Shown: positions 13,584 through 27,589, counted from the stretch's first letter. The stretch: 64,000 nt of DNA from Eudromia elegans (GCA_003342815.1 PTEX01000120.1:1441330-1505329); one strand, 5' to 3'. Notes: generated by a model from the letters alone, not told the origin. Program-made: numbers and translations.

Positions 13584-15059
13584 AGTGAGATATCCTTTCA
13601 TATTTTTCCCACTAGGCAAAAAATGCTCTGAAGCTCAGTGTCATTTATGCCAGTTTAACCTTTCTCTTTGTCCAGTTTTAAGGGAGAAAATTACTGTTTT
13701 TCGCATCCACTCTGAAAAAGCATTCAGTGAACTGCAGAGTATAAAGGGATAGTGTAATTCTTTTTATGAATAATATAGAAAATAGTTTTGATACATGCTG
13801 CCACTATCTATCATACATAAATTAAATACTTTTGATTATTTAGACAAAATATTTCTGTCACAAGTGAAATATGAAATTTAAATTACTGAATTTTCAAAGG
13901 CACGTAATGAAGATTACTAAAGTGTGGAACTGTGCTACTTACCCCAATGCACTATAATCCTAAGTCATTTTACCTTTTGGATAGAAAACACTACCCAGAC
14001 ACCAGCTGAGGAAGCTATTTTCCCTACAGCAGCATCTGGTTCATTGGCAATCATTATGCAGTTTCATTGGCATCTTCAGCTCTTCCTGTAAGTAAATCTC
14101 TCACATCATTACGCTGATAGTTTGTCTAGGCTACTGTGCCCTTCTGTTAAAAGCTTTTTTTATTTTTTTTTATTTAAATAATTTGTTCATTATATTAACT
14201 TATTAATTAGCTATTTGTTGTATTGTTGTACACAGGAGACCTTTGGAAGAGCTCAAGGTAAAAAAATGTGATTACACATTTCTGTGGGGTTTCCAGGTTG
14301 CTTCTTGTGTTAATGGAACTATTTAGACTCAATAAATTCTTGTTTGAGGGTGAATTTTGAAAGAAACTTAAAGGCTGCTTTTTCCAATCCATTTACTGTT
14401 TTTTGTTGTTGTTTGTTTGTTTGTTTTAAGTGTAATTTTAACTGAAAACTGCAACCTCAGATCTGAATGGCCATATAAGTTCATTACTATCAAATACGGA
14501 AGCTTTATCATCTTTTAGAAAGAATTCAAAGGTAACTACATATCATGGAAAAGCTATCTCCTTAAATACTGTATAATTAAAGCAAGAGATTGCACTACTA
14601 AAGATAATTAAGGGTATTACACTAAAGGTAATTGTGATTACAGCTCAGAGTTATTTTACCACTGCCAGAATGCAGGAAGTAAAAACAAATAGAACCAAAA
14701 AAGGCTAGTCTGAAGTAGAAATCAGTAAGAATACAATAATCTTATAGAGTTAGATCAAGTATCCTCCCAGCCGTGTGTCCTGTCTTCTAAAGCAGCACAA
14801 AGTAGGTGGTCTGTGGAAAAGTATAAGAACAGCACAAGCAGGTCTATTTCCCCAAAACACTTCCTAAGATGACAGCTCTTTGCTGCTCAGGAATTTCTAA
14901 AATTGAAAAAGGTTTCTCTGCATCTAATAATTCTCTTCTCAAGGCTAAGATCTCAGTTTACTCAGTCTCTCACGTGTGAAATGTTTCAGACGCCTAAACA
15001 CACCTTAGAGGCCTCCACTCTCATCTGAAGAAATCATTTCTGTTCTCCATGATTGTCTG

Positions 15060-15665
15060 TTGATATTTCTCTTTCAGTGGAGTGCCCTACAACTGGACCA
15101 AAAATGCTAAATGCAACTTTGTGACTGCCTATATGGGGCAGTAGTTACTCATCTTCGTCACTATGCCCTTGCTGAGGTGTCCCAGTATGCCTAATCTGAT
15201 GTCATTCATGAATTTGCCAAGGGTGCTTTCTATCTGGTCATTTGTCCCATTCCAATGGGCCATAGGACCGGACCATCAATGGGCTTGATGAGACCATTTA
15301 TCCCATCATTGATAACCCAGCACTGTAATTTTTTTTTTTTTTTTCACTTTCCTTGTAGCCCACCTGTCCAGTCCATGCTTTTCCAGTCTGACTATCAGAA
15401 GACTGTGAGAGTTTGCATTCCAGTCCTCAGAGACCTCCCTTGATCACCAGGAGCTTTCAAACATGGTAACTGGTCTCACCTTGGCATTGAGGGCTCCATC
15501 AACACTGCAAAATACATCCAGTCTCATCCCATGAACTTGTAAATGACCAGGTTACCCAACTTAGTCTCCTCTATGTTGAAGAGTACCCTTCTCTGCTAAG
15601 CTTTTCCACCATGCACCAAGCCCTGGAAAGCCCAGGAAATGCCCAAATAAAAGCTTAGGAAAAGA
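15060..15665 (+). other. Unassigned moderately GC-rich segment ending near AATAAA
   Basis: The stretch from about 15060 is richer in GC than its flanks, has frequent stops in every frame, and ends shortly after AATAAA (about 15646). This layout could be that of a decayed processed pseudogene, but no poly(A) tail and no parent protein were recognised. Confidence 0.25.
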
Positions 15666-18600
15666 AAGTGTGAGTCCCTCTGCCTTTCTCCTAACCTCTC
15701 ACGCTAAATGACTTGTTCCATTCAGTACTGAGTCCATGATAGCCCAGAGACAATTTCTAGGTCAGAACATACTCAGAATCTGTGTATATCAATCCATTCA
15801 CATGCACCCTGCCAAAATAATATTCAAAGACCTTGCTTCTTCTTCCAACAATATAATTCATTCACTCTTTAAGTGTGGAAATATATTTCGTTCTGTTTTA
15901 GCAGAAGCCTGTAAGTAGAAATGTAGTTGTCATGGACAGACTCTAATTATTCATCAAGTGTATGAATATTCAGTAATCAACAGTGATCAGAGAAATGTAT
16001 ATGTTTTTCTTCCGGGAGTTTTCTAGACTTATAGAACTAATTTATGCATAAATTCTAATGATAACTGTTATTTACTATTTCTGTATGACCTATTGTTGCA
16101 ACTGTCCATTTGACTTCTCCTGTTATCCACCTGTGTGTTTGGAGATATCTGACATGCATAAAGACCTAAATGTCGAACTGCAGAAGCACAGGGCTTTCAA
16201 AAGCAAGAAGCATATCAGACAGCCAGAGAAACAGTTGGTCCTTTTCTGTTTGACCACACTGCCTGGTATGCATGGGACAAGAGGAATGTGAACATCTTTA
16301 TTCCATAACATTCTGTGCATTGTGGTCAAGACTTTATAAGAAGGCAAAATTATCTGCCCATCTGTCCACTTGAATGTTATCTATCTAATCTATTTGCAGT
16401 GCAGAAACCTTCAAAACCACACAGATGGGGTCCTTCATCCATTTCTAACTTGATAAGGGATAAAAGAAAGCACATAAATACTAAAGGCCCTCACATCAGT
16501 TTCTATGAGTTGTTCAATTTCCTGGAACATTTGTCTGGAAATGAAACTTTATATTGGCTTAGTTCTTACTTTGGGAAGAGGAAGTGTCAGGAAAAAAATA
16601 AGCAAAAAAATACAAGATGAAAAACAAAGAAAAAGGGCAATATACCTATACAGTTATATAGTTATTTTCTTTTCTCTCTCACATACAGGCAGTATTAACA
16701 TTTTCAATAAAATGAATGAATACAATGAAAATGTAGTACTGGATTTTACACAATGATGAGTCAGAAAAGAGGAGGATAAAATATTTAAAATAGATGGTAG
16801 AAAAGTTTTTTTTTTTAAAAAAAAAGGTGTAAATTTTTACTCAAGCTGCAACTGATCTAATCTACGGTGAACTATGAGCAGTATTAACCTCATGACAAGT
16901 ACAAGGCCTTGCATTAAGCTGGCTTTTCATGTTATTGCTCAGGGCAGTGAACCACTGCTGGCAAAAGATCCTTCTGGACAAGACAGGATAGAGGCAGCAG
17001 ATCTCTCTAACTCTCTCTGTTCTTGGGCATGGATGTTTTCTGAATAGGAGTACAGTATGTACGGCAGGCACAGCAAAGACTGGGACAGCTGGTTAATTCC
17101 ACCTTCCTTTTAGGAAAAGCATCAAATGTTTTTGCACAGTGAGTGAGAGAGGATACTTGCCTTGCAATATTGCATGTGTGTGAAAAATGACAAGAAATCT
17201 CTCATAGGGGAGGTGAAGTTTCCAGGAGAAGTGAAACTAACCCAAATCACTGTGCACAGAAATCATTAGGAGTAAAACCTAGGACAGCATAACATACTGG
17301 TTCTCTTTTCGCTTCCACTATAGTAAATCAGGGAAAACAAAATTCTCCACTTGAAGTTACCAGTTCCATAAATAATGATTCAACCAGAACTAATCATAGT
17401 ATGTAGTCTGCTGATAAAATTTATGTTTTTCATTTACTTTGTCTAAATAGGTTCTTACATATGTCTGACTAAGATTCCTTCAAGATGCACTAGTTTAAGC
17501 AAAGTATGCTGCTTCCTGAGATAGAAATGTTGCACATACTGCAACACTGAACTATCCTAAAAACAAAACATTTTTAACAAATTCAGAATGTCCCCAGATT
17601 CTCCCATTCAATAAAAAACACAGGTCTTAACTGAACCAAAATAGATTTTATAATAATCAGTGTCAAAAAAATATACAGTAGATTCTGGACTAATAAAAAA
17701 TGCTCATTAAGAAAGCTGATTTGCATCATTTGAACATGTTGCTTTTGGCAAAAACAAATCAGATTTGTTTCTGGCTAACAGTACCACCTATAATTGTCTG
17801 AAAATATTCAGACAGTTAAAACAGTGTGGTTAAAGAGGTGAAATTCTTATTATCCACCCTCAAATTCAGTTCAAGACATTTGTTGGATGGCTCACATCCC
17901 AAAGGTCTCTTTGTCCCCACCTCATGGGGACAATCAAATGGTTAAGTGTGGCTAAGCAAGAAAAATACAATGAGAAATAGCAGTAGTATAACAAAATCAG
18001 AATGATAAGTAAAAACATGCTTTTCTGTCACCATGCAGACAACTATTTTAGGTGTGATCCTGAATTAGGTAAGGGAGCAAAGAATACAAGTTGTTTTCCC
18101 TTAATATATATATTTCTTTTGGATTAAATATGTCACTATGGTACTATGAACTCACCATATTGTATGTTTTAAGATTATATTCTAACATAGGAGACCTAGA
18201 GGTTTGGAAGTTGCTGTTCATCATGTTATTAACTAGTTGTCTGTGACTGCAAAGTGATTGTTTTGACATAAAAAAAAAAAAAAAAAAAAGTTAACATTTT
18301 AATCGGGTCAGATTAAAGATGTATTTTTTCCCAGTAGTCTGCCAGAGATAAAATACTTTATTTCTTTTCTGATGAGTCAACATACTGCTCACTAGTCCTT
18401 TATTCTTTCTTTTGTGTACAGGAGTGAACTTCATGTTCCCACTAACTTTCAAAAAAAGCCAGTATCAACAAACTAAAGTAATTCTGGGAAGGATCAAGTT
18501 AGGAGCAAAAAATATGAATTGAGCAGATGTATCTTTACAGTGAGAATAATCTCCATAAACTGGAATAAGCAGAGGTGTTAAAAGATGATCCATTTCCTCT

Positions 18601-18985
18601 CGTCTCCTCTTATTCCTTTTGCCTGTCCTCCTCCTAATGCCAGTTGTGCTCTTCACCTTCCATTAAGCTAGTACAAGTTGCTTAAACTTACTCTGAAGGA
18701 CAAAGGACATTTTCTCTGGAGGCAACAGGCTGTTTGACCGACTCAGCTATAACATGCAATGTCATTTTAGAAAACTACAAAATTATTTGCAGGGTTTAAA
18801 AAAAAAAAAGGATACAAGGAAAATGGAGGGTGGTAATAGCATTAGCATGTTTATTTAAATTGATTTCTGAAAGCAGAAGTAATGAAGCTCAATTCACAAG
18901 AGAAATACAGACCCTCTAATCAGAGAAATAGGGAATATCACAATTAATGAATGACTACTCGAATGTCTCAGTCACCTCTGTGACT

Positions 18986-19049
18986 TTTTGATATAAATCC
19001 CAGATATAAATTTTGATATAGATAATGCTTTTTTGATATAAATCCCAGA
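18986..19049 (+). repeat. 19-bp direct repeat, 45 bp apart
   Basis: TTTTGATATAAATCCCAGA occurs exactly at 18986-19004 and 19031-19049, with further TTTTGATATA between them. Confidence 0.9.
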
Positions 19050-20996
19050 CAGATTTTGCCGTCACTGGTCTGGGATCCTTAAAGAAGAGCCTCAAGCTGC
19101 TGGAGTTGTAGTCCCTTGTCCTTTTTCCATAGCCCTATCTGTTCTAAGATAAGTAAGTGGGCTTGTCTGAGTGCTAATCCTTTCATTTAAGATCCTGAAG
19201 GCAGTTTCCCTATATTTCACCTCTGATGTATGCTCTCAGCCACCCTAAAAGGATGTCTGCTGGGACCTGAACTGCTCTAAAATTGTAACAAACTTATCTA
19301 GTTATCTGCACTTCATATTCTGAAGCTATGACATAGGCAGATACCCTAAGAGGCTTTGAACATTTATGTTCCTGCCAGGAAATGTTTCAATGGCATGCTA
19401 AGATGTCCTTTAGCGAATTTGCTTATGGATACAGGATAAAAACGTCCAGTCAATATTTTGTCAGACTCTCCTCAGTGAGGTAGATCTATGGTCAGTGACC
19501 TGGAGGAAACTGGAGATACCTGGAAGCAAACTTCCCTGAATCCAGAGTAGTTTAAAGTCCTTCCAGACATTGTCTGAGTACATTCAGCTTCATAATGTCA
19601 GTTAGATCTAGGATTGAGGCCCTGAACTATTAGTTCAGTTAAAAAGCTACTATTCAAGGCACATTATGGAAAGGAAGGTTTGCAGATATTCTAAGTAAAT
19701 TACACATAATTTGATTTCTAGTCTATTACTTTTAACTTCTTAAGAATTTCAATGGATTTTCAAGCGTAATTCTTGCAAACTAGTAATTGTATTTATTTTA
19801 TCTTAGCATGGTCTGTCCTGTAGGTAATTTTAATATTGGAGTTTTTAGTGTAAAGAGGGCATTGTGGGCTGAAAACAAGGAAATTGTTAGGTTTCAGGTT
19901 ATGTTTCAGGTTAAAATGACAGTACCAGCTCGCTAGTTTTAATGTCTCCAATTACAATACCTTTTGTCCAAAATACCCAACAGAGAGCAAGGATAGCCTT
20001 GGCTTAGTTTCCTGAGCAAGTCAGAGATCTGCTCGCTGAAGAAGTGTCATATTGGCATTTTCCGGTTGCCAGCATTAATTATTAAAATCACTGGATGTAT
20101 ACCAGACTAATCTGGAACATGCTTGAATCTCAGCAGGATTGAAAATATCCACTTCTATTACACTAAGTGTAACCAATGAGAAGAAAAAAAGGTGAGAAAA
20201 TAGTAGTTTTTAACATAAGGGCATTTGTGAAGATAGAGATATAATGAAAATAATTTGAAATTAACTGCATCTGTTGATACCATAATATACTATACAGATA
20301 TTCTACATATTTAGCTCATAAGATGATCGATTTAACTACAAAAAGTACCTTCACTACACTTATTTTAATACTTAGATTTTATTCCTAAGTAAAAACTTAA
20401 AAGTTGCAAAAAACATATAATTTGATAGTTATGATCAATGAACATATTTGGTATTAATAAATAGTAAAAAGGAGAGTTAAACAAAACCTATTTTCAATTT
20501 TAGTTGTAGAACATTATTCACTATTAATACCCTAAAACCTGTTGAGTGTTTGACTTTTCCTGAGCTGCTTCTTCCTTTTTATGTGTGTTTATAAGTTTGT
20601 GCAGTACACAACTTGTAATAGTTACTGAGGAAAAATTCACAGAAAAGATAAGGGTAGTTATGAACAGCTAAGACTTTCAAAACTGGGCCCATAATTGGCG
20701 CCATTCGCTGTAATATACCACCACTGCCACAAGGTCTGGCGTCATTATCAATATACCAATATAGCAAATGCTTCCTTTCTTTGCTCTTTGTTCAATGCCT
20801 AATATGCAAAATGTCCCATACACATTGATCCTTTGCTTTTGAGTAGCACTATTATCGTACTGCTGGAACATTTTAGAGGAAATGTATAAAAAGTTTTACG
20901 GGAATTATACTAATGTTTGCTGTTTCAGGAAATTATATTTCAGACAAGCACATATTCTGAGGTGGAATTTAGAAGGAATAGTCTTTGGAAATCTAT

Positions 20997-21042
20997 AAAA
21001 TGAGATAACTCTGTAAAATGAGATAACTATAAAATGAGATAA
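20997..21042 (+). repeat. Three short tandem copies of AAAATGAGATAA
   Basis: AAAATGAGATAA occurs three times in about 46 bp, with spacers CTCTGT and CTAT. Local slippage is the simplest explanation. Confidence 0.85.
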
Positions 21043-23399
21043 GCATAAACTAATGCATTATGTTAAAAGAGAATAAGTGAAAAGATTTAGATTTAAGTGT
21101 AACTTTTGATTGTTTTGTAGAACTTCATCTGTCAGCACTTAAGTTTTCTGTCTTGCTCTCTCCTGGAGTACCTTGTACCAGCTATTTAAAGAAAAGGCAA
21201 AATTCTCCACTTGTTTGAACTGTATGTGCAGTTCAATTCTTTATTCTGACACATATTTATCTTATCCTAAAAAGTGACACTCTCTCATTTTTTGGTCCTA
21301 ATACTATGCAGAAGTGCAACAGGATTTAAAATGTCCTCACTGGCAATTGCAGGCAGTGCTTCTTAATTAAGAAATGACACAATAGATTTATCAAGCAAAT
21401 AAATGAAAAAGAACGATACTGGAAATTTAAGACAATAATGGTAGCATTTTTTTTTCTTTTTTGTAGAGGTATTATATGTACACTATATAAGCTTTACAGC
21501 AGCAAGATACTGTCCTACTAGAACTGGGAGGGAAAGTATTGATAATGAATTAAATATGTAATTTAATAACATAGGATATCCTTGATCTTGGGCAATGATT
21601 CTACAATGAGAAAAGAAATTAAGGTCATTGAGATATTTTGCTTATAGCCCTTTGTTGTTGATGCTTTGTTCCTCAAGTTAAAAAATTGCAAACACATAAA
21701 AATGCATTGTGCCTCTGAGACTTTATTCAAGGATTTATACTAATATTCCCATTTTTCCAGCTCTGACAGCACACTGAAGTCACAAGGTTTTCTTATGAAG
21801 ATTTTTTTGAAGCATTACAGAAATAATAGTTGTTCCTCACTTCCTTCCCCCTGAGAAATCATATTAATAGAGCACTAAATGTACCACAGGGAGCATGAAT
21901 TCCATTTACTGCTATTAGTTGTAAATATACACTGATATTTATTTTGCCAGATCAGTTATTATTTCTCAAAGGAGAAAGAAAATTGAGAGATACAATCCTG
22001 GAAATGTTCAGCTCATTTCACTGCTAGTAAAACATGGTGTTGGTAGGTACATATCCTAAGGTGTATTACATTATAACTCTGAGAGGATTAGTGGCTTTAT
22101 AGCAGTAACTGGTAAAATTTCTACTGATGTCCACAAGAATATTACAGAGTTATGAATCTGGGCATGTTCCACCAAAATCAAACACATTATCTCTGATTTG
22201 TACCTAGTTCCTAATAATTTATCCTCAATGCCAAAATTCAGCTTGTTTCTATGTATGTTAAAAAGCAAAGAAATGTGGCTATTCACAATCACAGAAACAA
22301 TACTGAAGCGTTTATGTTGGTAGAATCATGAATAATTACCTATGGATTTTTAATTTGTGTAAGTATAACAGAGTATCACCTATACTTTATTATTAAATAA
22401 CCCAAATCAATTGAATTATCATGGCTTAATGAATTCAGTGGTGACTTAATACACCAGCTAAGCTCTAATAGCTGACTGCCTTTGCTCAATTACACCACTT
22501 CAGTTCTGAAGTAATTCACTTTATCTTAAAATATCATTAAGTTTAGTAAGCGGGCAATAGTTCACTAGGATGTGTTAAGGTAATTACCTTTCAACATATG
22601 ACCAGTTAGTTGCAACTGGCACAAGAAAATATTCTCTAAATCTTTACTTCTATAACAGGTGTGAGAAAATCTGTGCTTCTGTCTATGCAGTGAATCTATA
22701 GACACAGATTTTCAAATGATTGAATTTACAGAACATCCGGGTAGAAATTTGCTGAGAAATGTTTTGCATACATGCACAAACTAGGATCTGGATGTGTACT
22801 TTCATATAAACATGGCTTTAAATGTAAGAGAACAGAAACAGTAAGAAGTGTAGAGCTAGCCATATAAAATAAAGGAACTCAGTATATTTCTTCCCAACAG
22901 ACAGATTATGGGCAAGTACCTTGGTCTCACTGTCAAGAAATAAGTCCATTACTTTTTATTTTCATTAAAGTATTTCCTTTACAAAGCAGGAAAGAAGGTG
23001 GTTGGGGAAAGAAAAGAGTTTGGAAATGAAAGAAAAATGACAGTCGTATGACAATTATACCAGTTATCCCTTCATTTCAAAAAAAATCTGTCTGCTGAAC
23101 AATGATTTATTAAAAGTAGGCTTCCCGAACACGCAAAGACATTTTACTTCAAATATAATTTATGAACGCTAGCACTTTTTCAAAGCTTCCTGAGTTTCAT
23201 AATTTCTATGTTATAATAATAACATTATGTCCTTACTTTTGTTTATTTTGGCAGGCTAATATACTCAATTTCAATATAGCCAATTTCAGCACTTTCAATT
23301 TAGAATTACGAACAAATAGGAACCTACATCATTTACTGTGGTAGGCAAATAGACACCTTCCACCTATGAGGTCTTTGAGGCCCCTATGCTGGGTAGGGT

Positions 23400-23910
23400 T
23401 CAAGGAGAAGAGCTACCAGCAGTGGATGAGGAAGAAGTCAGAGATCAGAGAATTTGACCCCAAAAAGTCTATAAGATGAAGAGGCTGCATTCAAGGGTGC
23501 TGAGAGAACTGGCCGATGTCATTGTAGGGTCACTCTTCATAATTTTTGAAAAGTTATGTAGCTCAGGATAAATCTGCTCTGCTATGACCAGAGGAAATTA
23601 GAAAAGAAAGAAACCTGAAGGAACATTCTGAGAAACTATAGGCAGATCATTCTCACTTCAGTCCCTAGGGAAAAAACAGCATAGAGAAAGTCCTCTTGAA
23701 AGTTGTTTCTAGGCATATGAAAGAGAAAAAGGTGACTGTAAATTCTAAGCAAGGATATACGAAGAGTAAATCAATCCTGGCAAACCTGTTTGCCTTGATC
23801 TGTGAGTAAGGGGAGAATGGATGTCATTTTCTTTGGGTTCAATGAAACTTTTGACTCTCTCTCTTGGATTCATGTATCAAAGCTAGGTTGGCTAGGTTGA
23901 ATGCATGGAC
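23400..23910 (+). mobile_element. Old, diverged CR1 LINE fragment (RT region)
   Basis: Despite heavy decay the segment follows CR1 ORF2 order in plus orientation: GGGTGCTGAGAGAACTGGC near 23500, GAAACTATAGGCAGATCATTCTCACTTC near 23632-23660 (the NYR...SL block of CR1 RT), AAGGATATACGAAGAGTAAATC near 23750, and TTCAATGAAACTTTTGACTCT near 23838 (the F..AFD region). Many stops and indels are present. It ends at the purine-rich tract. Identification is from memory of CR1 structure. Subfamily unknown. Confidence 0.7.
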
Positions 23911-23919
23911 AAACAGAGC

Positions 23920-24154
23920 AAAAAAAGAAAAAAAAAAAGAGAGGAAGGAAATAGAGAGAAGATAGAGAAGAGATGGAGGGAGAGGAGATAGAGGAAAGAA
24001 AGAGTGAGAAAACAGAGAGAGGAAAGCGAGAGAGAGGAAAGGAGAGAGAGAGAGGAAAGAAAAAAGGAAAAGCAAAATAGAAAAAAAGAGAAAAAGGAGA
24101 AAAGGAAAAAAGAGAGAAAGAAAAATAAAAGAAAGAACAAAAAGAGAGAGAGAG
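23920..24154 (+). repeat. Long purine-rich (GA/A) tract
   Basis: About 235 bp consist almost wholly of A and G on the plus strand, with runs such as GAGAGAGAGAGG and AAAAAAAAAAGA and only occasional T or C. It borders the old CR1 fragment. Open frames on the minus strand here are only an effect of the pyrimidine composition (Ser, Phe, Leu repeats). Such mirror-like purine tracts can adopt triplex structure. That is inference. Confidence 0.9.
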
Positions 24155-26654
24155 TTGAACTATTAGGCTAAGATATCAGTGGCTAGTGGACCACTGTGTC
24201 ATAAAGGTTGATAACAAGCAAGCCATGAACAACCTCCTTTGGGACTATCATCCACTCCCTCTGCATATATATCTGATGGCACCATACAAGCACAGGCGTG
24301 GACCTTCTGTTCCTGTTTGACTTAAGTTGTAGCGGAAATTAATAGATTCATTACATATTTCCTGTAACATGAATTCTGTGGGATATTAAACAGCAGCAGA
24401 CAAATATAATTTCAAACCCTCTGCAGTGATATTTACCTTCTTCAGTAGATATGGTGATCTTGCACTTCAAATTCTTAGATGATGCCTAGATAAGTACTAT
24501 AGCACAGAGATAATATTTAGCTTGATTAAAAAAGCTTACATATCATATGAATAGGTACTTTCTCTTTCCTCATAATTACCTGTGCTAGTATTGGCAATCA
24601 ATTAGAAAATGACAGTATTAATTATATCACTCTTTATATATTAAAAAAAACAGCCAAATGTGCATTACACTTTTATAATGACCTAATATAAAATTCAGTG
24701 TTTGAACTATACTAAGTCATTCTTGACATATCATATTTAACTGCAGACTTTTCTCTAGACTGATGGTGAACGAAGGTTAAGGATATTATACACTGGTTAT
24801 AGACGTAGTTATAGTTCATATGATGGTTAGAAGAAAACAACAGGACAATAACTGATACAAAAAACTTAGAACTTCTTCAACAGTAAAGAAGGTAAAGTCA
24901 GTAGAGCCCACATTGTGCCCAAACAGTGAAGAATGAGTAAGAAAGAATCACATGATAAAGCATTAGCTTTTTTGGCATTGTGTGCCTATGACAGTGTGGT
25001 CTTTGTATGGTCCTACCATTGCCACGTTTGGACACTGCAGAAGGTATTTGAGTTAAAACACATTATGTTCTGAAAAGTATCTCATTCAAAGAGACAATTA
25101 ATTTTAAGACTCCACCTGGGGTCCACTAGTGTAGCTGCAGATAATAAATTTCATTCACCATTAACATGGATATTGTAAAATCCTCTCAAGTTTTGGTGTC
25201 TAGCTGTCTACAAGGGCAGTAACACAGCTGATGAACATCAAGCATTTTCAGGAAAATATGAGTCTTTTATTAGCTAGTATGAGAAGGAAATTATTAAGAG
25301 TTCCGAAAGTCAACTTGAAAGATATGTGGAGAGAAACTAAGGAAGAAGTTTGTATTTCTTAGCTTAATTTGTCTGTACTGTCACTTTGCCATGTTCTGTA
25401 ATAAAAATTAAAGCCACAGGAGAAAAAAATAATAATTCCAATCTATGTCATTTTAAATCATCTGAAGTCCTTTTAAATCTAAGAACACAGTACCCTCACT
25501 TTTATGTTGATACAGAGATTATCTTCCTTGCACCAGTGGAAAAGCAAAAGCATCCACCAAATTACTGTAAACTGTGGTGAAAAGACCTATCATCCTCTTA
25601 ATCAGGGACATTATTATATGGAAGGTACTCAAGTAAGAACCTGCTAAATGTCTGCAGGAAAGGGGTGGAGATTGTGGGCCCTTTTGGCCCACAAAAGACA
25701 GGAGAGCAAGAGGACTAGAAAGGCATTTCTGTGAGCAAAAACGTTTATGTATAGTCATTTCAGACTCTTCCTTGGTACTACTACTAAGAGCATGACTGTT
25801 AGACAAGCCTGAAAAAATAAATTTTTACTCTCCATTAATGTCACATCAGTTGGTGGGAGGAATTTAAAAAGCTATACAGAACATATTTCACAATTGTATT
25901 ATGTGCATTTAAAAATAACCACATAAAATTATTGCTATTGTAGTTCTCATTTGAGAATAAAGGCTGCCAAATTTAATGTGTATGATGTTCAGAACAGTGA
26001 CTTCTAGACGACAAAACCTAAGCAAATTTCCTACTGTGCTTAGAGCCAGCCAGGCACACTCTCACACTCTTTTAGCTGGATTTGAAATGTTTCCGCCTGG
26101 GGAGACTTCGGATCCTATTCAAGGACAGGCAGCACATGCAGACACACACTCAGACCACAAGTGCAAAGACTGTTTCAGTCTGGTCAACAGGCATTATCCT
26201 TTGACTCCTATTGTATTGTTTCCAAATTAACATCACAGATACTTTCTTCTTTGAAAATCAATGATTATAAGCTGTTTTTCCCAACTGCTACAGCTCAAGA
26301 AATACACCTTCCTTTTTTTTTTTTTTTTTTTTTTTTTCTAGTTTGCATGCTCGTTTATGCAATGGTCAGTGCCCAACAGATGAAGGGCTGGCTCTTGGAT
26401 CTTAAGCAGATACATGTCTTTTGGTTTTTTGGCTCTATATATCTATATTATCTATTTTCATTATTACATCCTATGGTGCTTAAATTTCTGAAAACCTCCC
26501 ACTTCTTCTAGCCTACCTTATGGGAGTAAACAGTCACTGAATAAACTGCACAGCAGAGAGGGAAGAAGCATTCCTATTTCAAAGGTATTACAATGCTGGT
26601 CTCCTTATACCCCATCACATTATTGAAACTTAAAAGGATATTTTATTACTTCTC
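24155..26654. other. Intergenic DNA between two CR1 copies
   Basis: No gene was recognised. The first few hundred bases may still contain decayed CR1 sequence continuing from the old copy to the left of the purine tract, but similarity is too weak to claim. The T25 run is at 26313. Confidence 0.6.
26313..26337 (+). repeat. Poly(T) tract of 25 bases
   Basis: A T25 run preceded by CACCTTCC and followed by CTAG. Seen from the plus strand it resembles a polypyrimidine tract with an AG, but no exon could be recognised downstream. Confidence 0.9.
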
Positions 26655-27589
26655 TGAAATGCCTTGACACCAATGCATGTAGCATGGGGAATAAACAGGA
26701 GGAAGAGAAGATCCGTATGTGGTCCCAAGGTCATGATCCCCTCACATGTGGGATAGCCCACACAACTGGAGTGCTGTCATGGAAGCCTGCTTTCCATGTA
26801 CCCTTTAGGAAGGACAGGCTGGTAAGATGAGGTAGTGGAGTTGCTCTTTATGTGAGAGAGCAACTGGAATGCATGGAGCTCAACCTGGGGTTGAATCATG
26901 AGTGAGCTGAGAGCTTTGTAGATAAGGATTAGAGGGCAGGTTAGCGTGGGAGACACTGTGGTAGGTGTCTGCTTGAGGCCACCTGACCAGCATGAGGAAG
27001 TTGAGGAGGCCTTCTACAGACAGCTGGAAGGAGCCTCATGGTCACCGGCCCTGGTTCTTATGGGGGACTTCAACCCTGGTGAGGCCACATCTGTAGTATT
27101 ATGTCCAGTTCTGGAGTCCCCAGTACAAGCAGGATGTGGAGCTACTGGAGAGAGTCCAGCACAGGGCTACAAGGATGATCAGGGGTCTGGAACATCTGCC
27201 CTGTGAGCAAAGGCGGAGAGCTGGGCCTCTTCAACCTGGAGAAGAGAAGGCTGAGAGGGGACCTGATCAATAACTACCTTAAGGAAGGGAGTGAGGAAAT
27301 TTGGGTCAGTGATGGGACAAGAGGAAATGGCCACAAACTGAAGCATCAAAAGTTCCACAGGAACATAAGGAAAAAATTCTTAACAGTCAGGGTGACAGAA
27401 CCCTGGAACAGGCTGCCAAGAGAGGTTGTGGACTCTCCTTCTCTGGAGATCTTCAAAACCCACTTGGACACAATCCTATGTCACGTGCTCTAGGAGACCC
27501 TGCGTGTGCAGGGAGGCTGGACTAGAGGATCTCTAAAGATCCTTTCCAATGTCCTTCCATAGAATAATTATTCTATGATTTTATGATTT
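26655..27589 (+). mobile_element. CR1 LINE with internal deletion (endonuclease joined to 3' end)
   Basis: The left part (about 26660-27075) resembles the apurinic-like endonuclease part of CR1 ORF2: GVLSWKPAF then a GVALYVRE-type segment, ending with LVLMGDFN, the GDFN motif. At about 27073-27080 the sequence switches directly to CCTGGTGAGGCCACA, which lies in the 3' portion of ORF2 (compare 8327-8341). The whole reverse transcriptase is absent. The right part is 3' ORF2 ([17 protein letters not shown] ... [19 protein letters not shown]) and a 3' UTR ending ATTCTATGATTTTATGATT. It is more decayed than the 8.3-kb copy. Confidence 0.9.

Larger units (their letters stand above)
8860..23399. other. 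Intergenic DNA without a recognisable gene
   Basis: The stretch is unique-looking AT-rich sequence with the (TTTTG)n array at 10969, the twin A34 tracts at 13501, an A19 run near 18270 and small direct repeats near 19.0 and 21.0 kb. The longest open stretches are about 100-110 codons and show no family features. It is consistent with the gene-poor flank downstream of CSMD3. Confidence 0.7.

Noticed and set aside
13477..13752. Plus-strand open frame with long poly-Lys stretches
   Set aside because: It is created by the two A34 runs. No coding features flank them.
23839..24140. Two minus-strand open frames of about 80 codons rich in Ser, Leu and Phe
   Set aside because: They are pure by-products of the purine tract, whose complement encodes only such residues.
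26313..26345. Polypyrimidine run plus AG that looks like a plus-strand splice acceptor
   Set aside because: No downstream coding segment, no donor partner and no gene context on this strand. It is a T25 homopolymer.
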